From Candidimonas humi (GTDB taxonomy: Bacteria > Pseudomonadota > Gammaproteobacteria > Burkholderiales > Burkholderiaceae_B), in NCBI RefSeq assembly GCF_019166065.1, contig NZ_JAHTBN010000006.1, positions 167,280-231,279 of the forward strand: 64,000 nt of DNA. Direction: 5' to 3'. How positions within the stretch are numbered: position 1 is the first letter of the stretch; each line of letters starts with the position of its first letter. Under the pieces are notes generated by a model. It saw only the letters and a program-made list of their open reading frames with translations, was not told the DNA's origin and did no database searches. Both the position numbers and the translations under genes were made by a program. Positions 1 to 9,034 of the stretch are shown piece by piece.

Positions 1-1409
1 GTGGCGGGCACGTAGGCATCCCGCACCACCTGCCGCGGATCCTTCCAGTACGACACGAACTGGCGATAGAACTGCCCCGCATGAGGCGCCCCTGCCAGCG
101 CGCCCACCTTCAGGGCCTGGTCGCGCCACTGGCCTTCCGGCAGCAGCGACGCCCCCAGGCGGCCCAGCTCGGACAGGGGCCAGCGCAACATCGACGGCAG
201 GGATTCGCGCCTGTTCCACCAGCGCTGGGCGCGGAAATAGCGCGAATAGCCGCCGAACAGTTCGTCCCCGCCGTCGCCGGACAGGGCAACCGTGACATGC
301 TGGCGAGCCATGCGCGACACCAGCAGGGTGGGGATCTGGGACGAATCGGCGAACGGCTCGTCGTAGACGGAGGGCAAGTCGGGCACCGTGGCCAGGGCGT
401 CCGCCGCGCTCACGTACAGTTCAGTGTGCGAGGTTCCCAAGTGCGAGGCCACGGCCTTGGCGAATTCCGCCTCGTTGTAGCCGGGTTCTTCGAAGCCGAT
501 GGAATAGGTATTCACGTTCCCCGAACCGCCCGCGCGCATCAGGGCCACGATCACCGACGAATCGATGCCGCCCGACAGGAATGCGCCCAGGCCCACGTCG
601 GCCAGCATCTGGCGCTGCACCGACGCGCCCAGCACGGATTCCAGCGCGTCCACCGCCTGGTCTTCGGTTTCGAAATCCAGTTCTTGTTCCCGGGCCTGCT
701 GCGCCACGGTTTGCGCCGACCAGTAAGTGCGCACCGGCGGGATCTCGCGGTTGCGGCACTGTTCGCGAGTCAGGCTGACCCAGGTGCCCGGCGCCAATTT
801 GCGCATGCCGCGGTAGATGCTCCAGGGCGCAGGGATATAGTTGTGGCGCACCAGCAGCGACAAGGCGCGCCGGTCGATTTCGCGCGAGAAGCCCGGCATC
901 GCCGTCAGCGCCTTGAGCTGCGAGCCGAAGACGAAATTCTGGCCGGCGAAGCCCATGTACAGGGGCTTTTCCCCCATGCGATCGCGCATCAGGGACAAGC
1001 TGCGTTCCTGGCGATCCCACAGGCCCATGGAGAACATGCCCGTGGCCCGGTAGAGCGTGTCTTCGATGCCCCAGGCCGCAAAGCAGGCCAGTATGGTCTC
1101 GGTGTCGGAATGCCCGCGCCAATCGGGGGCCTGGCCGAGGCTTTCGAGTTCGGCCCGCAGATCGAGGTGGTTGTATATCTCGCCATTGAGCACCAGCACA
1201 TAGCGCCCGCAGTGCGACAGCATGGGTTGGTGCCCGGCCTCGGACAGATCGAGAATGGCCAGGCGCACGTGGCCCAGGGCCAGGCCGGCCTCGGTATCCT
1301 GCCAATAACCTTCGCTGTCGGGGCCGCGCTCACGCATCCGGCCGCAGCCGCGCTCCAGCTCGGCCTGCTTGTTGACCATCGGTCCCCATACGCCAACGAT
1401 TCCACACAT
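1..1409 (-). CDS. AsnB-like glutamine-dependent amidotransferase (3' end outside window)
   Basis: The protein begins MCGIVGVWG, with the catalytic Cys2 of class II (Ntn) glutamine amidotransferases. The start is fixed by the need for Cys2 directly after Met. An N-terminal glutaminase domain (about residues 1-200) is followed by an ATP-pyrophosphatase synthetase domain with the PP-loop SGGIDSS near residue 279, and later SGDGGDELFGGY. About 469 residues are present; family members in polysaccharide clusters are usually 600 or more, so the C-terminus lies beyond position 1. By family it makes asparagine from aspartate, or, in O-antigen clusters, amidates uronic acids (WbpS type). The neighbouring TviB/TviC-type genes make a uronamide role attractive, but that is inference. 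It is 10 nt downstream of the glycosyltransferase in the same direction. Confidence 0.88.
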   Translation of the reverse strand, partial: MCGIVGVWGPMVNKQAELERGCGRMRERGPDSEGYWQDTEAGLALGHVRLAILDLSEAGHQPMLSHCGRYVLVLNGEIYNHLDLRAELESLGQAPDWRGHSDTETILACFAAWGIEDTLYRATGMFSMGLWDRQERSLSLMRDRMGEKPLYMGFAGQNFVFGSQLKALTAMPGFSREIDRRALSLLVRHNYIPAPWSIYRGMRKLAPGTWVSLTREQCRNREIPPVRTYWSAQTVAQQAREQELDFETEDQAVDALESVLGASVQRQMLADVGLGAFLSGGIDSSVIVALMRAGGSGNVNTYSIGFEEPGYNEAEFAKAVASHLGTSHTELYVSAADALATVPDLPSVYDEPFADSSQIPTLLVSRMARQHVTVALSGDGGDELFGGYSRYFRAQRWWNRRESLPSMLRWPLSELGRLGASLLPEGQWRDQALKVGALAGAPHAGQFYRQFVSYWKDPRQVVRDAYVPA

Positions 1410-1419
1410 AGCCAGTCCG

Positions 1420-2589
1420 TTATTCCCGTTCCTGACCGGGCTCAAACACATGGTGCCATAAAGCCATGATCCGGACCATAGAAAATCGATCGCGCACATC
1501 GACGGCGCGCCTTCCCAGGGCCGCGCGCCGCTCATGATTCGTCATCAGCCCGTACAGGTGCGCCGCCAGCGCCTCGGGGTCGTCGACGGGACGCACCAGC
1601 ACCCCGTCAATGCCGTCGCGCACGATTTCCCTGGGACCCGTATCGCAGTCGAAGGCCACCGCGGGCAGCCCGCTGGCCATGGACTCGATCAGCGTGTTGG
1701 ACAGGCCCTCGACGCGCGAGCTCAGCACATACAGGTCGGACTGCTCATACCACTGCCCGACATTGCCCACCCGGCCCGGCATGCTGATGCGCTCCTGCAG
1801 GCCCGCTGTGTCGATCTGCCGCTGCAGTTCGTCGCGGCTGTCGCCCTCGCCGAGTATGACGAGATCCCAGTCGCGCACATGCTCGGCCATCATCTGGAAT
1901 GCCTGTATCAGCAGATCGAAACCCTTGTGGGGATGCAGCCGCCCGACCGCCAGCAGGCGCCGGCGGCCGTTGCGCGGCGGCGGCTCCGCGACCGGCTCGC
2001 CGGCCTCCAGCGGCCAGCGCACGGCATTGGGAATCACCGACACGGAACAGCCCGGCACGTTCTGTTCCAGCCACAGCGCCGTGCCCTTGGTGAGCGCCAC
2101 CACTGCCGCGGCGCGCGGATAGGTGCGGCGGCGCAGGCGCAGCCACATGGAGCTCAATTCCTGCGAAGGCGGATGCGTATGCTCGGTGGCGATGACTCGA
2201 CAGGGCTGGCGGCGCGCCGCCAGCACGGCCAGCACCGAGGCCGTGGTCATCATGCCCAGCACCACGGTGGGACGGCTACGGCGTATCAGGCGGCGCAGCG
2301 CGTGCACACGGCGCAGATTGGCCAGCACCCCGCGCAGGCCGCCGCCGCTATCGCCGGCCGTGCCCAGCGCCACGCGTCGCACCGAGGGGTGCAGCGCGTA
2401 GGCATCGCTGGCCGCATCGGATTGCGTCACCAGCGTGACCTGGTAGCCGCGCTCGACCCAGTAGCCGCTCAGGTCGACGGCCACGCGTTCGGCCCCTCCC
2501 CCGCTCAGGGAATGGATGACTATCATCAGATGAGGGGAACGAACTGCTGGCTTCAAAATTTGCACTCGCAACGAATCTATATATGACAA
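1420..2589 (-). CDS. Glycosyltransferase family 4
   Basis: A 389-residue GT-B fold glycosyltransferase. The N-terminal domain has the motif HSLSGGGAERVAVDL (about residues 26-40). The C-terminal nucleotide-sugar-binding domain has AVGRLHPHKGFDLLIQAF (about 215-232) and the EX7E-type segment SSRVEGLSNTLIESMASGLP (about 290-310), all typical of GT4 retaining enzymes. It should act on the cytoplasmic face and add a sugar to the lipid-linked repeat unit of the surface polysaccharide. The longest frame begins at a TTG with no clear ribosome binding site; internal starts such as the Met at residue 22 are possible. It lies 18 nt after the flippase. Donor and acceptor cannot be deduced. Confidence 0.85.
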   Translation of the reverse strand: MSYIDSLRVQILKPAVRSPHLMIVIHSLSGGGAERVAVDLSGYWVERGYQVTLVTQSDAASDAYALHPSVRRVALGTAGDSGGGLRGVLANLRRVHALRRLIRRSRPTVVLGMMTTASVLAVLAARRQPCRVIATEHTHPPSQELSSMWLRLRRRTYPRAAAVVALTKGTALWLEQNVPGCSVSVIPNAVRWPLEAGEPVAEPPPRNGRRRLLAVGRLHPHKGFDLLIQAFQMMAEHVRDWDLVILGEGDSRDELQRQIDTAGLQERISMPGRVGNVGQWYEQSDLYVLSSRVEGLSNTLIESMASGLPAVAFDCDTGPREIVRDGIDGVLVRPVDDPEALAAHLYGLMTNHERRAALGRRAVDVRDRFSMVRIMALWHHVFEPGQERE

Positions 2590-2607
2590 CGCGCCCGCGA
2601 CGCCGGA

Positions 2608-3957
2608 TCATGGGCGGCTGCGCGCCGCGGCCGGCGACGACGCCCAGGCGGCCACGACATAGCAGACATAAGAAAGAACGTACATGATGCTGGTGGCGAG
2701 CATGATGCCTTCGACGCCCATGCGCGGCGCCAGCACATGGTTCATGACCGCCTTCAACGCGAAATTGGCCACCGCGATGGCGGCCATGATGCGGTAGCGA
2801 TTCTGGCTGGCCAGCAACTGCACCAGCATCAGCACCCCGAAATAAAAGGGCAGTTGCAGCAGGCCCCAGCGCAATACCTGGGCCACCGTGGCGGTATTCT
2901 GCGCGGTGAAGGCGCCGCGCTGGAACAGCAGCGCCACGCCCCAAGGCGCCAGCAGCCAGCCTATCAGGCATACCACCGCACCGGCCAGCACCATCATGCC
3001 CGACCACTTCAAGGCGGTAGCCCGCGCGCGCACCGGGTCGCCGCGTCCCTGGATGTCGGACAGCACCGGCAGCGCCGCGCGCCCCACGGAGGCCGCCCCC
3101 AGGCCCAGCACCAGCGAAAGCAGGCGCGCGGCATAGCCCAGCGTGGCGTTGGCATTGGCCCCCAGGTTGGCCGCGGTGTATTGATCGATGGGGCCGACGA
3201 AGCTCATGGCCACCTGCCCCACCAGCATCACGCCGGCGGCCGCCGCCAGGTCGGGCCAATGCGGCGAACGCAGCGTCAACTGCGGCCGGCCCCACATGCC
3301 GTCGGCCTTGCTGGCCAGCCACAACTGCCAGGCCGACTGCAGCAGGTAGCCCAGCAGGGTGCCCCACAGCAGGGGCCGCACGTCGCGCACCGGCCATGCC
3401 AGGATACAAAGCAGAATCAGCATCGCCGGCACGCTGTCGAGCAAAGTATTGATATGGCGCTCGTGCGAACGCAGCCGCGCTGCGCTGACACCTGTCATGA
3501 CGGTCAGCAGCGCCGCAGGCGCGAAAGCCAGCATGAGCTGCGAGCTCATGTCGCGCACCTCGGGCGACAGCCCTTTGCCCGCCACGCTCAGCACCCAGGG
3601 CCATGCGGCGTAGATGAGCACCGCCAGCACTGCGCCCAGCACCAGCACCCAGGCCTGCAGTTCGCGCAGGAAACGCGCGCGCGCGGCCGGGTCCTGGTAG
3701 CGGATGCGCACCAGCACTGGAATGAGCACTACCGAAAGCACGCCGACCAGTGTGACCGGCAGCCAGTTCGCCATAGTCATGGTGAACTGGTAGGCATCCA
3801 CCACGCTGCTCACGCCATAGCGGTACGCCACCGCCATTTCCTTGAGCGCGCCGGCCGCCTTCCCCAGCAACAGGAAGAAGGCGACCCGCGCCGCCCCCTG
3901 GGCAATGCGCCGATGATCGGAGTGCAGATTGCTTAGTCGTCGTATGAACGTATTCAA
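2608..3957 (-). CDS. MurJ/Wzx-like lipid-linked oligosaccharide flippase
   Basis: A polytopic membrane protein of about 449 residues with 12-14 hydrophobic segments and the MviN/MurJ-like opening AYRYGVSSVVDAYQF. These flippases move lipid-linked glycans or lipid II across the inner membrane; in this cluster the substrate is probably the polysaccharide repeat unit. The longest open frame starts at an ATG (3999), but the upstream stretch is a hairpin-rich spacer. A TTG at 3957 has GGAGAG nine bases before it and gives the natural N-terminus, so I prefer TTG. A role in peptidoglycan synthesis (true MurJ) is less likely because the gene sits inside a glycan cluster. Confidence 0.8.
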   Translation of the reverse strand: MNTFIRRLSNLHSDHRRIAQGAARVAFFLLLGKAAGALKEMAVAYRYGVSSVVDAYQFTMTMANWLPVTLVGVLSVVLIPVLVRIRYQDPAARARFLRELQAWVLVLGAVLAVLIYAAWPWVLSVAGKGLSPEVRDMSSQLMLAFAPAALLTVMTGVSAARLRSHERHINTLLDSVPAMLILLCILAWPVRDVRPLLWGTLLGYLLQSAWQLWLASKADGMWGRPQLTLRSPHWPDLAAAAGVMLVGQVAMSFVGPIDQYTAANLGANANATLGYAARLLSLVLGLGAASVGRAALPVLSDIQGRGDPVRARATALKWSGMMVLAGAVVCLIGWLLAPWGVALLFQRGAFTAQNTATVAQVLRWGLLQLPFYFGVLMLVQLLASQNRYRIMAAIAVANFALKAVMNHVLAPRMGVEGIMLATSIMYVLSYVCYVVAAWASSPAAARSRP

Positions 3958-4084
3958 GTGAAGAACTCTCCGGCCTTTCGGCCGGCGCTTCTCCGCCACT
4001 ATTCGGGGCGCCTACGGCGCTGAACGGACAAAGGCCTCGCTTCGGCCCCGCCCCTGCGGGCTGGGCTTGCGCTCGGGCTCGTGG
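3958..4084. other. Intercistronic spacer with hairpin
   Basis: A 127-nt spacer between the epimerase and flippase genes. It contains a perfect six-bp hairpin (arms 3970-3975 and 3980-3985, loop TTTC) and further GC-rich dyads. No T-run follows, so it is more likely a processing or pausing structure than a terminator. Confidence 0.5.
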
Positions 4085-5110
4085 TCAACGCAGGAATTGC
4101 GTGTACCAGGGCATGGCCACTTCCAGCCCCTGCACGATGTCGTGCAAGGGCTCGTATCCCAGCAACTGCCGCGCCTTGCTGATGTCGGCCTGCGAATGGC
4201 GCACGTCGCCGGCGCGGAAATCGCCGTGCACCGGCTGCTTGTCGTAGACGATGCCGTTGTTGGCCAGCGCCCGGGCGAGATATTCGAACAGTTCGTTCAG
4301 GCTGGTGCGTGCGTTGTAGGCCACGTTGTAGACCTGGTTGACGCCCTCGGGCTGCGCCAGCGCAGCCAGCAGATTGGCCTGCACCGCGTTCTCGACGAAA
4401 CAGAAGTCGCGGCTGGTCTCGCCGTCGCCGTTGACGACCACGTCCTCGCCGCGGATCATGGCCGCCACCCACTTGGGGATCACCGCCGCATACGCGCCGT
4501 TGGGGTCCTGGCGCTTGCCGAAGACATTGAAGTAGCGCAGGCCTATGCTGCCGAAGTCGTAGGCGCGCGCGAACACGTCGGCATACAGCTCGTTGACGTA
4601 CTTGGTGATGGCATAGGGCGACAGCGGACGGCCGATGCGGTCCTCGACCTTGGGCAGGTCGGGATGATCGCCATAGGTCGAGCTGGAAGCGGCATAGACA
4701 AAGGCTTTCACCTTGGCGTCGCGCGCCGCCACCAGCATGTTCAGGAAGCCGCCCACGTTCACGTCGTTGGTCGTGATGGGATCGGCCAGCGAGCGCGGCA
4801 CGGAGCCCAGCGCCGCCTGGTGCAGCACGAAATCGACGCCGTCCACCGCCTTGCGGCAAGTGTCCAGGTCGCGGATGTCGCCCTCATGGAAAGTGAAACG
4901 CGACCACTGCTCGGCCGACACAGTCTGGCGCACCTCGTCCAGGTTGTATTGATGTCCGGTGGCGAAGTTGTCCAGCCCGACCACCTTCTGGTCGAGCGCC
5001 AGCAGGGTTTCGAGGATGTTGGAGCCGATAAAGCCGGCGCAGCCTGTCACCAGCCACGTGCGGGGCGTCGTGCGCAGGCTGGCCATCAATTCCTGGTAAC
5101 GGGTACTCAT
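4085..5110 (-). CDS. tviC: UDP-N-acetylglucosamine / uronate 4-epimerase (WbpP/TviC type)
   Basis: A 341-residue extended SDR enzyme. The nucleotide-binding motif GCAGFIGSN is near residue 25, the catalytic Ser-containing ASSSTYG is near 125, and the YAITK catalytic Tyr/Lys pair is near 150. It resembles WbpP of Pseudomonas and TviC of the Vi antigen pathway, which interconvert UDP-GlcNAc/UDP-GalNAc or their uronic acids using bound NAD. It is followed by the flippase and preceded by the dehydrogenase that makes its uronate partner. The start is taken at MSTRYQ; an ATG two codons upstream is equally open. Confidence 0.88.
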   Translation of the reverse strand: MSTRYQELMASLRTTPRTWLVTGCAGFIGSNILETLLALDQKVVGLDNFATGHQYNLDEVRQTVSAEQWSRFTFHEGDIRDLDTCRKAVDGVDFVLHQAALGSVPRSLADPITTNDVNVGGFLNMLVAARDAKVKAFVYAASSSTYGDHPDLPKVEDRIGRPLSPYAITKYVNELYADVFARAYDFGSIGLRYFNVFGKRQDPNGAYAAVIPKWVAAMIRGEDVVVNGDGETSRDFCFVENAVQANLLAALAQPEGVNQVYNVAYNARTSLNELFEYLARALANNGIVYDKQPVHGDFRAGDVRHSQADISKARQLLGYEPLHDIVQGLEVAMPWYTQFLR

Positions 5111-5137
5111 ATGCAATGAACCTTCGATGAAGTTTGT

Positions 5138-5160
5138 CTGCCCGCCCCTGCGGCGGGCAG
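5138..5160. other. Intercistronic hairpin
   Basis: A perfect nine-bp inverted repeat (5138-5146 with 5152-5160, loop of five) between the dehydrogenase stop and the epimerase start on the minus strand. It has no T-run. It is probably an mRNA-stabilising or pausing element within the operon. Confidence 0.5.
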
Positions 5161-5185
5161 TTCGCGCTGCGCGCGCCCGGCGCCG

Positions 5186-6460
5186 CTACAGGCGCAAATC
5201 GGATTCCCCGGCCGGAAGCACGTACTTCAGATCGTACAGGACATGTTCCGGACGGCCCAGGGCGCGCAGCGCCGCCGCGCCCATATCGGCAAATTGCTCG
5301 TGCGCCACCGCCAGTATGATGCCGTCGTAGGCGCCCGGCGCCGGCTCCGACACCGGCGTAATGCCGTATTCGTGCTGCGCCTCGGCGGCCTCGACCCACG
5401 GGTCGTAGACATCCACCTCGATGTTGTACTCGCCCAGCTCGCGCACGATGTCGACCACGCGGGTATTGCGCAGATCGGGGCAGTTTTCCTTGAACGTCAA
5501 GCCCATCACCAGCACGCGCGAGCCCTGCACCTGGATGCGCCGCTTGGTCATGGCCTTTACCAGTTGCGACACCACGTAGCCGCCCATGGAATCGTTCAGC
5601 CGGCGCCCGGCCAGGATGATCTCGGGGTGATAGCCGATGGCCTGGGCCTTGTGCGTCAGGTAGTAGGGATCCACGCCTATGCAGTGGCCGCCCACCAGGC
5701 CGGGACGGAAAGGCAGGAAATTCCATTTGGTGCCGGCCGCTTCGAGCACGGCCTGGGTGTCTATGCCCATCTTATTGAAGATCAGCGCCAGCTCGTTGAT
5801 GAGCGCGATGTTGACGTCGCGCTGCGTGTTTTCGATGACCTTGGCGGCTTCGGCCACGCGGATCGAGCTGGCCTTGTGGGTGCCGGCGACTATGATCTCG
5901 CGGTACAGCGCATCGACCAGTTCGGCGGTCTCGGGCGTCGAGCCCGAGGTCACTTTCTTGATGGTCGAGACGCGGTGCGACTTGTCGCCCGGGTTGATGC
6001 GCTCGGGGCTGTAGCCGGCGTAGAAATCCTGGTTGTAGCGCAGGCCCGACATGCGTTCCAGCACCGGCACACATACTTCTTCGGTGGCGCCGGGATACAC
6101 CGTGGATTCATAGACGACCACGTCGCCGCGCTTCAGGACCTTGCCTATGGTCTCGCTGGCGCGCACCAGGGGCGTGAGATCAGGCTGCTTGTACTCGTCT
6201 ATGGGAGTGGGCACGGTAACGATGAACACATTGGCGCGGGCCAGTTGCTCGGCATCGTCGGTAAAGCTCAGGTGCTTGGCCTGCGCCAGTTCGGCGCCGT
6301 CGACTTCCAAGGTATGGTCGCGCCCTTCTCGCAGCTCGGCAATACGGCGGGCATTGATGTCGAAGCCCAACACCGGCCGCTTCTTGCCGAATTCGACCGC
6401 CAGGGGCAGGCCCACGTAGCCCAGCCCGACCACCGCAAGGTTCACGTCTTGAATTTGCAA
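5186..6460 (-). CDS. tviB: UDP-N-acetylhexosamine 6-dehydrogenase (TviB/WbpO type)
   Basis: A 424-residue UDP-glucose/GDP-mannose dehydrogenase family enzyme. The N-terminal Rossmann motif [15 protein letters not shown] is near residue 10. The catalytic cysteine sits in [12 protein letters not shown] (about 255-265), and the C-terminal substrate domain has [15 protein letters not shown]. The family oxidises the C6 alcohol of UDP-GlcNAc or UDP-GalNAc to the uronic acid with two NAD. Pairing with the TviC/WbpP-type epimerase predicts UDP-GalNAcA. The longest frame starts at ATG 6478, but TTG 6460 has GGGAGA nine bases upstream and gives a family-like N-terminus. Confidence 0.9.
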   Translation of the reverse strand: MQIQDVNLAVVGLGYVGLPLAVEFGKKRPVLGFDINARRIAELREGRDHTLEVDGAELAQAKHLSFTDDAEQLARANVFIVTVPTPIDEYKQPDLTPLVRASETIGKVLKRGDVVVYESTVYPGATEEVCVPVLERMSGLRYNQDFYAGYSPERINPGDKSHRVSTIKKVTSGSTPETAELVDALYREIIVAGTHKASSIRVAEAAKVIENTQRDVNIALINELALIFNKMGIDTQAVLEAAGTKWNFLPFRPGLVGGHCIGVDPYYLTHKAQAIGYHPEIILAGRRLNDSMGGYVVSQLVKAMTKRRIQVQGSRVLVMGLTFKENCPDLRNTRVVDIVRELGEYNIEVDVYDPWVEAAEAQHEYGITPVSEPAPGAYDGIILAVAHEQFADMGAAALRALGRPEHVLYDLKYVLPAGESDLRL

Positions 6461-6655
6461 CTTGAATCTCCCACGCATTGCGCTAAAAAAGAAGTACTGC
6501 CTGCCGGCCTCGGCCCCGTACCCTACAGTTTAATGAAAGGCTAGCTGAAAGGGGGGCCGGCCGAAGAAACCAGACGTCTCGTGTGTTTCATTTTGACGGC
6601 GCCGGCGGCGCGCGGCATCTGTCGCCGCGGCCCGGAACCTGTATGGCGCCCTCTG

Positions 6656-7831
6656 CTACTTGCCGTGCTTGTGGTGCTCGCGGCCCAGCGACGGCAGCAG
6701 CAGCCACGCCGGGCGGCGCCACGACACGAGCCGCGAATACAGCCAGATGTACACCAACGAGAAAACCAGCAGGCTGGCGCATAGCGCCCAGGCGTTGTCC
6801 CACCAGATGGTGGCCGGCACCAGGCCGATCAGCGTCAGCACCCACAGGTAGGGCGAGGCCATGGCATTGCAAAGCGCCGGCACGGCGTGGCGGCTGTCGC
6901 GGCTGAAAGTCACCCGCACCAGCCGCCGGAACACCAGTTGATGCAAATGCAGCGCATCGGGCTGGTCGACCGGCGTGCCGCGCTTGAAGCGCCGGCGCCA
7001 GATCGAGAACAGGGTTTCGAAGACCGGGTAGAACAGCACCGCCAGCGCGTAAAAGGGCGAGACGCTGGGGTTGCGCACGACCAGTTGCACCGCCAGTTCG
7101 GCCAGCATGAAGCCCAGGAAATACGCGCCGCCGTCGCCCAGGAAGACCCGGCCGAAGGGAAAATTCCAGACCAGGAAACCCAGGGTGGCCGAGGCCAGCG
7201 CCGCGGCGATCAGAAAGATGGGAATGTCCTGCACTTGCAGGGCCACCAGGGCCAGGGACAGGGCCATCAAGGTCGCCACCATGCCGGCGAGCCCGTTCAT
7301 GCCGTCGACTATATTCAGCGCGTGCGTGCAGCCGCCCACCGCCACCATGGTGAAGATCAGGGAAATCGGCCAGAAGCCCAGTATCCAGTCTATGGGCCAC
7401 AGCCCGACCCGGGACACCCCGCCCAACAGCCACCACGCGATGGCCGCGGACACGAAAGCCGCCAGCAGGCGCTTGCCCGAGCCTATGTCCTTGGTGATGT
7501 CTTCGAGCAGGCCGGCCACGAACACCGGCAGCGCGGCCACGAACAGCACCGGCCACAACCACGTGAGGGTCATGTTCTTGGGCCCCAGCACCAGCAGCCC
7601 GGCCAGGCTGCCGGCCAGCACCGCCAGCCCGCCCACCCGCGGCGTCGGGCGCGAATGCGAGGCCTGGATCTTGTGCAGATCGGAATCGCCCGTAAACGCG
7701 CCATGCCAGCGCTCTGATGCCACGATCAGGCCGCCGATGGTGAATGCCACGATACAGATATACAGCCAGCTCACTGTATCCCAGGTTTGATGCGAGGCCA
7801 CGGCCCCCCCATACACGGTAGAGAACTTCAT
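6656..7831 (-). CDS. WecA/WbpL-type polyprenyl-phosphate GlcNAc/FucNAc-1-P transferase
   Basis: A 391-residue, roughly 11-segment membrane protein of the GT4/MraY superfamily. Diagnostic motifs are NIVDGMNGLAG (about residue 160), LGDGGAYFLGF (about 220) and the cytosolic HLHQLVFRR of the WecA-type loop (about 285). The family transfers a sugar-1-phosphate from a UDP-sugar to undecaprenyl phosphate, starting O-antigen or capsule repeat units. It is the first gene of the minus-strand cluster; a promoter and two terminators lie upstream. The donor sugar cannot be determined from sequence. Confidence 0.88.
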   Translation of the reverse strand: MKFSTVYGGAVASHQTWDTVSWLYICIVAFTIGGLIVASERWHGAFTGDSDLHKIQASHSRPTPRVGGLAVLAGSLAGLLVLGPKNMTLTWLWPVLFVAALPVFVAGLLEDITKDIGSGKRLLAAFVSAAIAWWLLGGVSRVGLWPIDWILGFWPISLIFTMVAVGGCTHALNIVDGMNGLAGMVATLMALSLALVALQVQDIPIFLIAAALASATLGFLVWNFPFGRVFLGDGGAYFLGFMLAELAVQLVVRNPSVSPFYALAVLFYPVFETLFSIWRRRFKRGTPVDQPDALHLHQLVFRRLVRVTFSRDSRHAVPALCNAMASPYLWVLTLIGLVPATIWWDNAWALCASLLVFSLVYIWLYSRLVSWRRPAWLLLPSLGREHHKHGK

Positions 7832-7883
7832 ATTATCGGACGTATTTGTAACACGCCGGGAAGCCCCCTCGGGAAAAATGCAA

Positions 7884-7908
7884 CAAAAAAAACGCCGGCC
7901 TTCCGGCG
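7884..7908 (-). terminator. Intrinsic terminator 2 upstream of the polysaccharide cluster
   Basis: On the minus strand, a six-bp GC stem (7903-7908 with 7893-7898, four-base loop) is followed by a T-run (complement of 7884-7892). It lies only 53 nt before the WecA-type start codon, so any transcript from the 8141-8169 promoter must pass it to reach the operon. Confidence 0.7.
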
Positions 7909-7959
7909 CCGCGACGGCCCTGGTCCGCGAGATTTTCGGCCGCTATCGGGCCACGCCTG

Positions 7960-8000
7960 AAAAAAAAGAAAAAAAAGCCCGAGATCTTGCGATCTCGGGC
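7960..8000 (-). terminator. Intrinsic terminator 1 (end of putative small RNA)
   Basis: On the minus strand, a perfect ten-bp stem (7991-8000 with 7977-7986, loop of four) is followed by a long T-run interrupted by one C (complement of 7960-7976). This is a very strong factor-independent terminator. It lies about 150 nt downstream of a consensus-like promoter on the same strand. Confidence 0.85.
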
Positions 8001-8134
8001 TAAATCCACCAAAGGAGGAGGGTGGAGGAGACAACCGTGGCATGTCGGGCTACGAAAGCATTGCTACTTGCTTGAGACCGCGCGATTCGAGTTCCTATCG
8101 GGTTTTCCTCTACAATCGCGTTTCGACATCCGAT
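7961..8134 (-). ncRNA. Putative small RNA or attenuated leader, ~170 nt
   Basis: The interval between a good sigma70 promoter (8141-8169) and a strong terminator (7960-8000) has no convincing coding frame. An 85-codon open frame crosses it but has no recognisable protein features. Just before the terminator stem the RNA would contain a pyrimidine-rich CTCCACCCTCCTCC segment, able in principle to pair with Shine-Dalgarno sequences, and a small CCACC/GGTGG hairpin. It could be a free sRNA or the leader of the polysaccharide operon. No known RNA family was recognised. Confidence 0.5.
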
Positions 8135-8140
8135 AACTAA

Positions 8141-8169
8141 AGTATATAGCGTTTTTTTGTGCAATGCAA
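8141..8169 (-). promoter_or_regulatory. Sigma70-type promoter
   Basis: On the minus strand TTGCAT (8169-8164) and TATACT (8146-8141) are separated by exactly 17 bp. The predicted transcription start is near 8134, reading towards the terminator pair and the polysaccharide genes. Confidence 0.7.
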
Positions 8170-8325
8170 GATCTATCCGGAAAAAAATCGATATCCGCGT
8201 ACCGTGTTGCTTTTTTCCATCATCAAGGGCTTGCACACCCAAAAAAGCCTGAATCAATATAACAATTAATTACAAATCAAGCCTTTAGCCGACGCAGCAG
8301 ACCAGGCCGCGCCGGGCCCGGCCCC

Positions 8326-9012
8326 TCACAAACGATACGCGGTGGTAGTCATGATCTTGGCCATGCCCCGCATGCCCAGGCGTGCCGGCAGCGGCAGCGG
8401 CCGGCCGCCATGCTCCTCGGCGGTGGCGCGGTGCTGCGCCTCGTCGTGGCGCATTTGTTCCACGATGCCGCGCGAGCGCGCGTCGGCCGGCGGCAACACG
8501 TCGAGGTGCTTCTGCAGGTGCTGCTCGACCTGCGCCTCGGTCTCGGCCATGAAGCCCAGGTTTTTCGCCCTGCCCGCGTAGCCGGCGGCCAGCCCCAGCG
8601 AAAACGAGCCCGCATACCACAAGGGATTCAGCCAGCTCGGGCGGCTCTGCAGCTCGTCCAGCCGTTGCCGGCACCAGGCCAGGTGATCGACCTCTTCGGC
8701 GGCCGCCCGGCGCAGCACCGCGCGGGCCTGCTCGTCGCGGCAAAATACGGCCTGGCCACGGTACAAGGCCTGGGCGCAGACTTCGCCGACGTGGTTCACG
8801 CGCATCAGCCCCGCGGCATGCTTGCGCTCGGCCGCCGATAGCGCGGCATCGTCCGCGGTGGGGTCCCCCACCGCCGGATTGGGCCTGGCAGCCTGCGCGG
8901 TGCCGCCCAGCACCTGCAAGGCGCGCCCGCACTCGGCGAGCACCGCGTCCAGCAGGCCGGCGCGGCGCGAGAGGGGCGCCACCGCGGGAGCCGAGATTTC
9001 TTGATCAGTCAT
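8326..9012 (-). CDS. coq7: Coq7-type demethoxyubiquinone hydroxylase
   Basis: A 228-residue di-iron hydroxylase that carries out the C6 hydroxylation of demethoxyubiquinone at the inner membrane. The ferritin-like carboxylate/histidine motifs are visible: [15 protein letters not shown] (about residue 65), EEVDHLAWC (about 98), and C-terminal QMRHDEAQH (about 195). The start at 9012 is preceded by AAGGA at good distance; the longer frame to 9084 lacks support. It is 22 nt downstream of the CtaG-like gene and may be co-transcribed with the oxidase genes, which fits a shared respiratory role. Confidence 0.92.
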   Translation of the reverse strand: MTDQEISAPAVAPLSRRAGLLDAVLAECGRALQVLGGTAQAARPNPAVGDPTADDAALSAAERKHAAGLMRVNHVGEVCAQALYRGQAVFCRDEQARAVLRRAAAEEVDHLAWCRQRLDELQSRPSWLNPLWYAGSFSLGLAAGYAGRAKNLGFMAETEAQVEQHLQKHLDVLPPADARSRGIVEQMRHDEAQHRATAEEHGGRPLPLPARLGMRGMAKIMTTTAYRL

Positions 9013-9034
9013 GATTGTTCCGTCCTTGCTTGGG

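Noticed and set aside
8000..8257. An 85-codon frame through the putative small RNA region
   Set aside because: It crosses the promoter and ends within the terminator stem. Composition is not protein-like and no family is recognisable.
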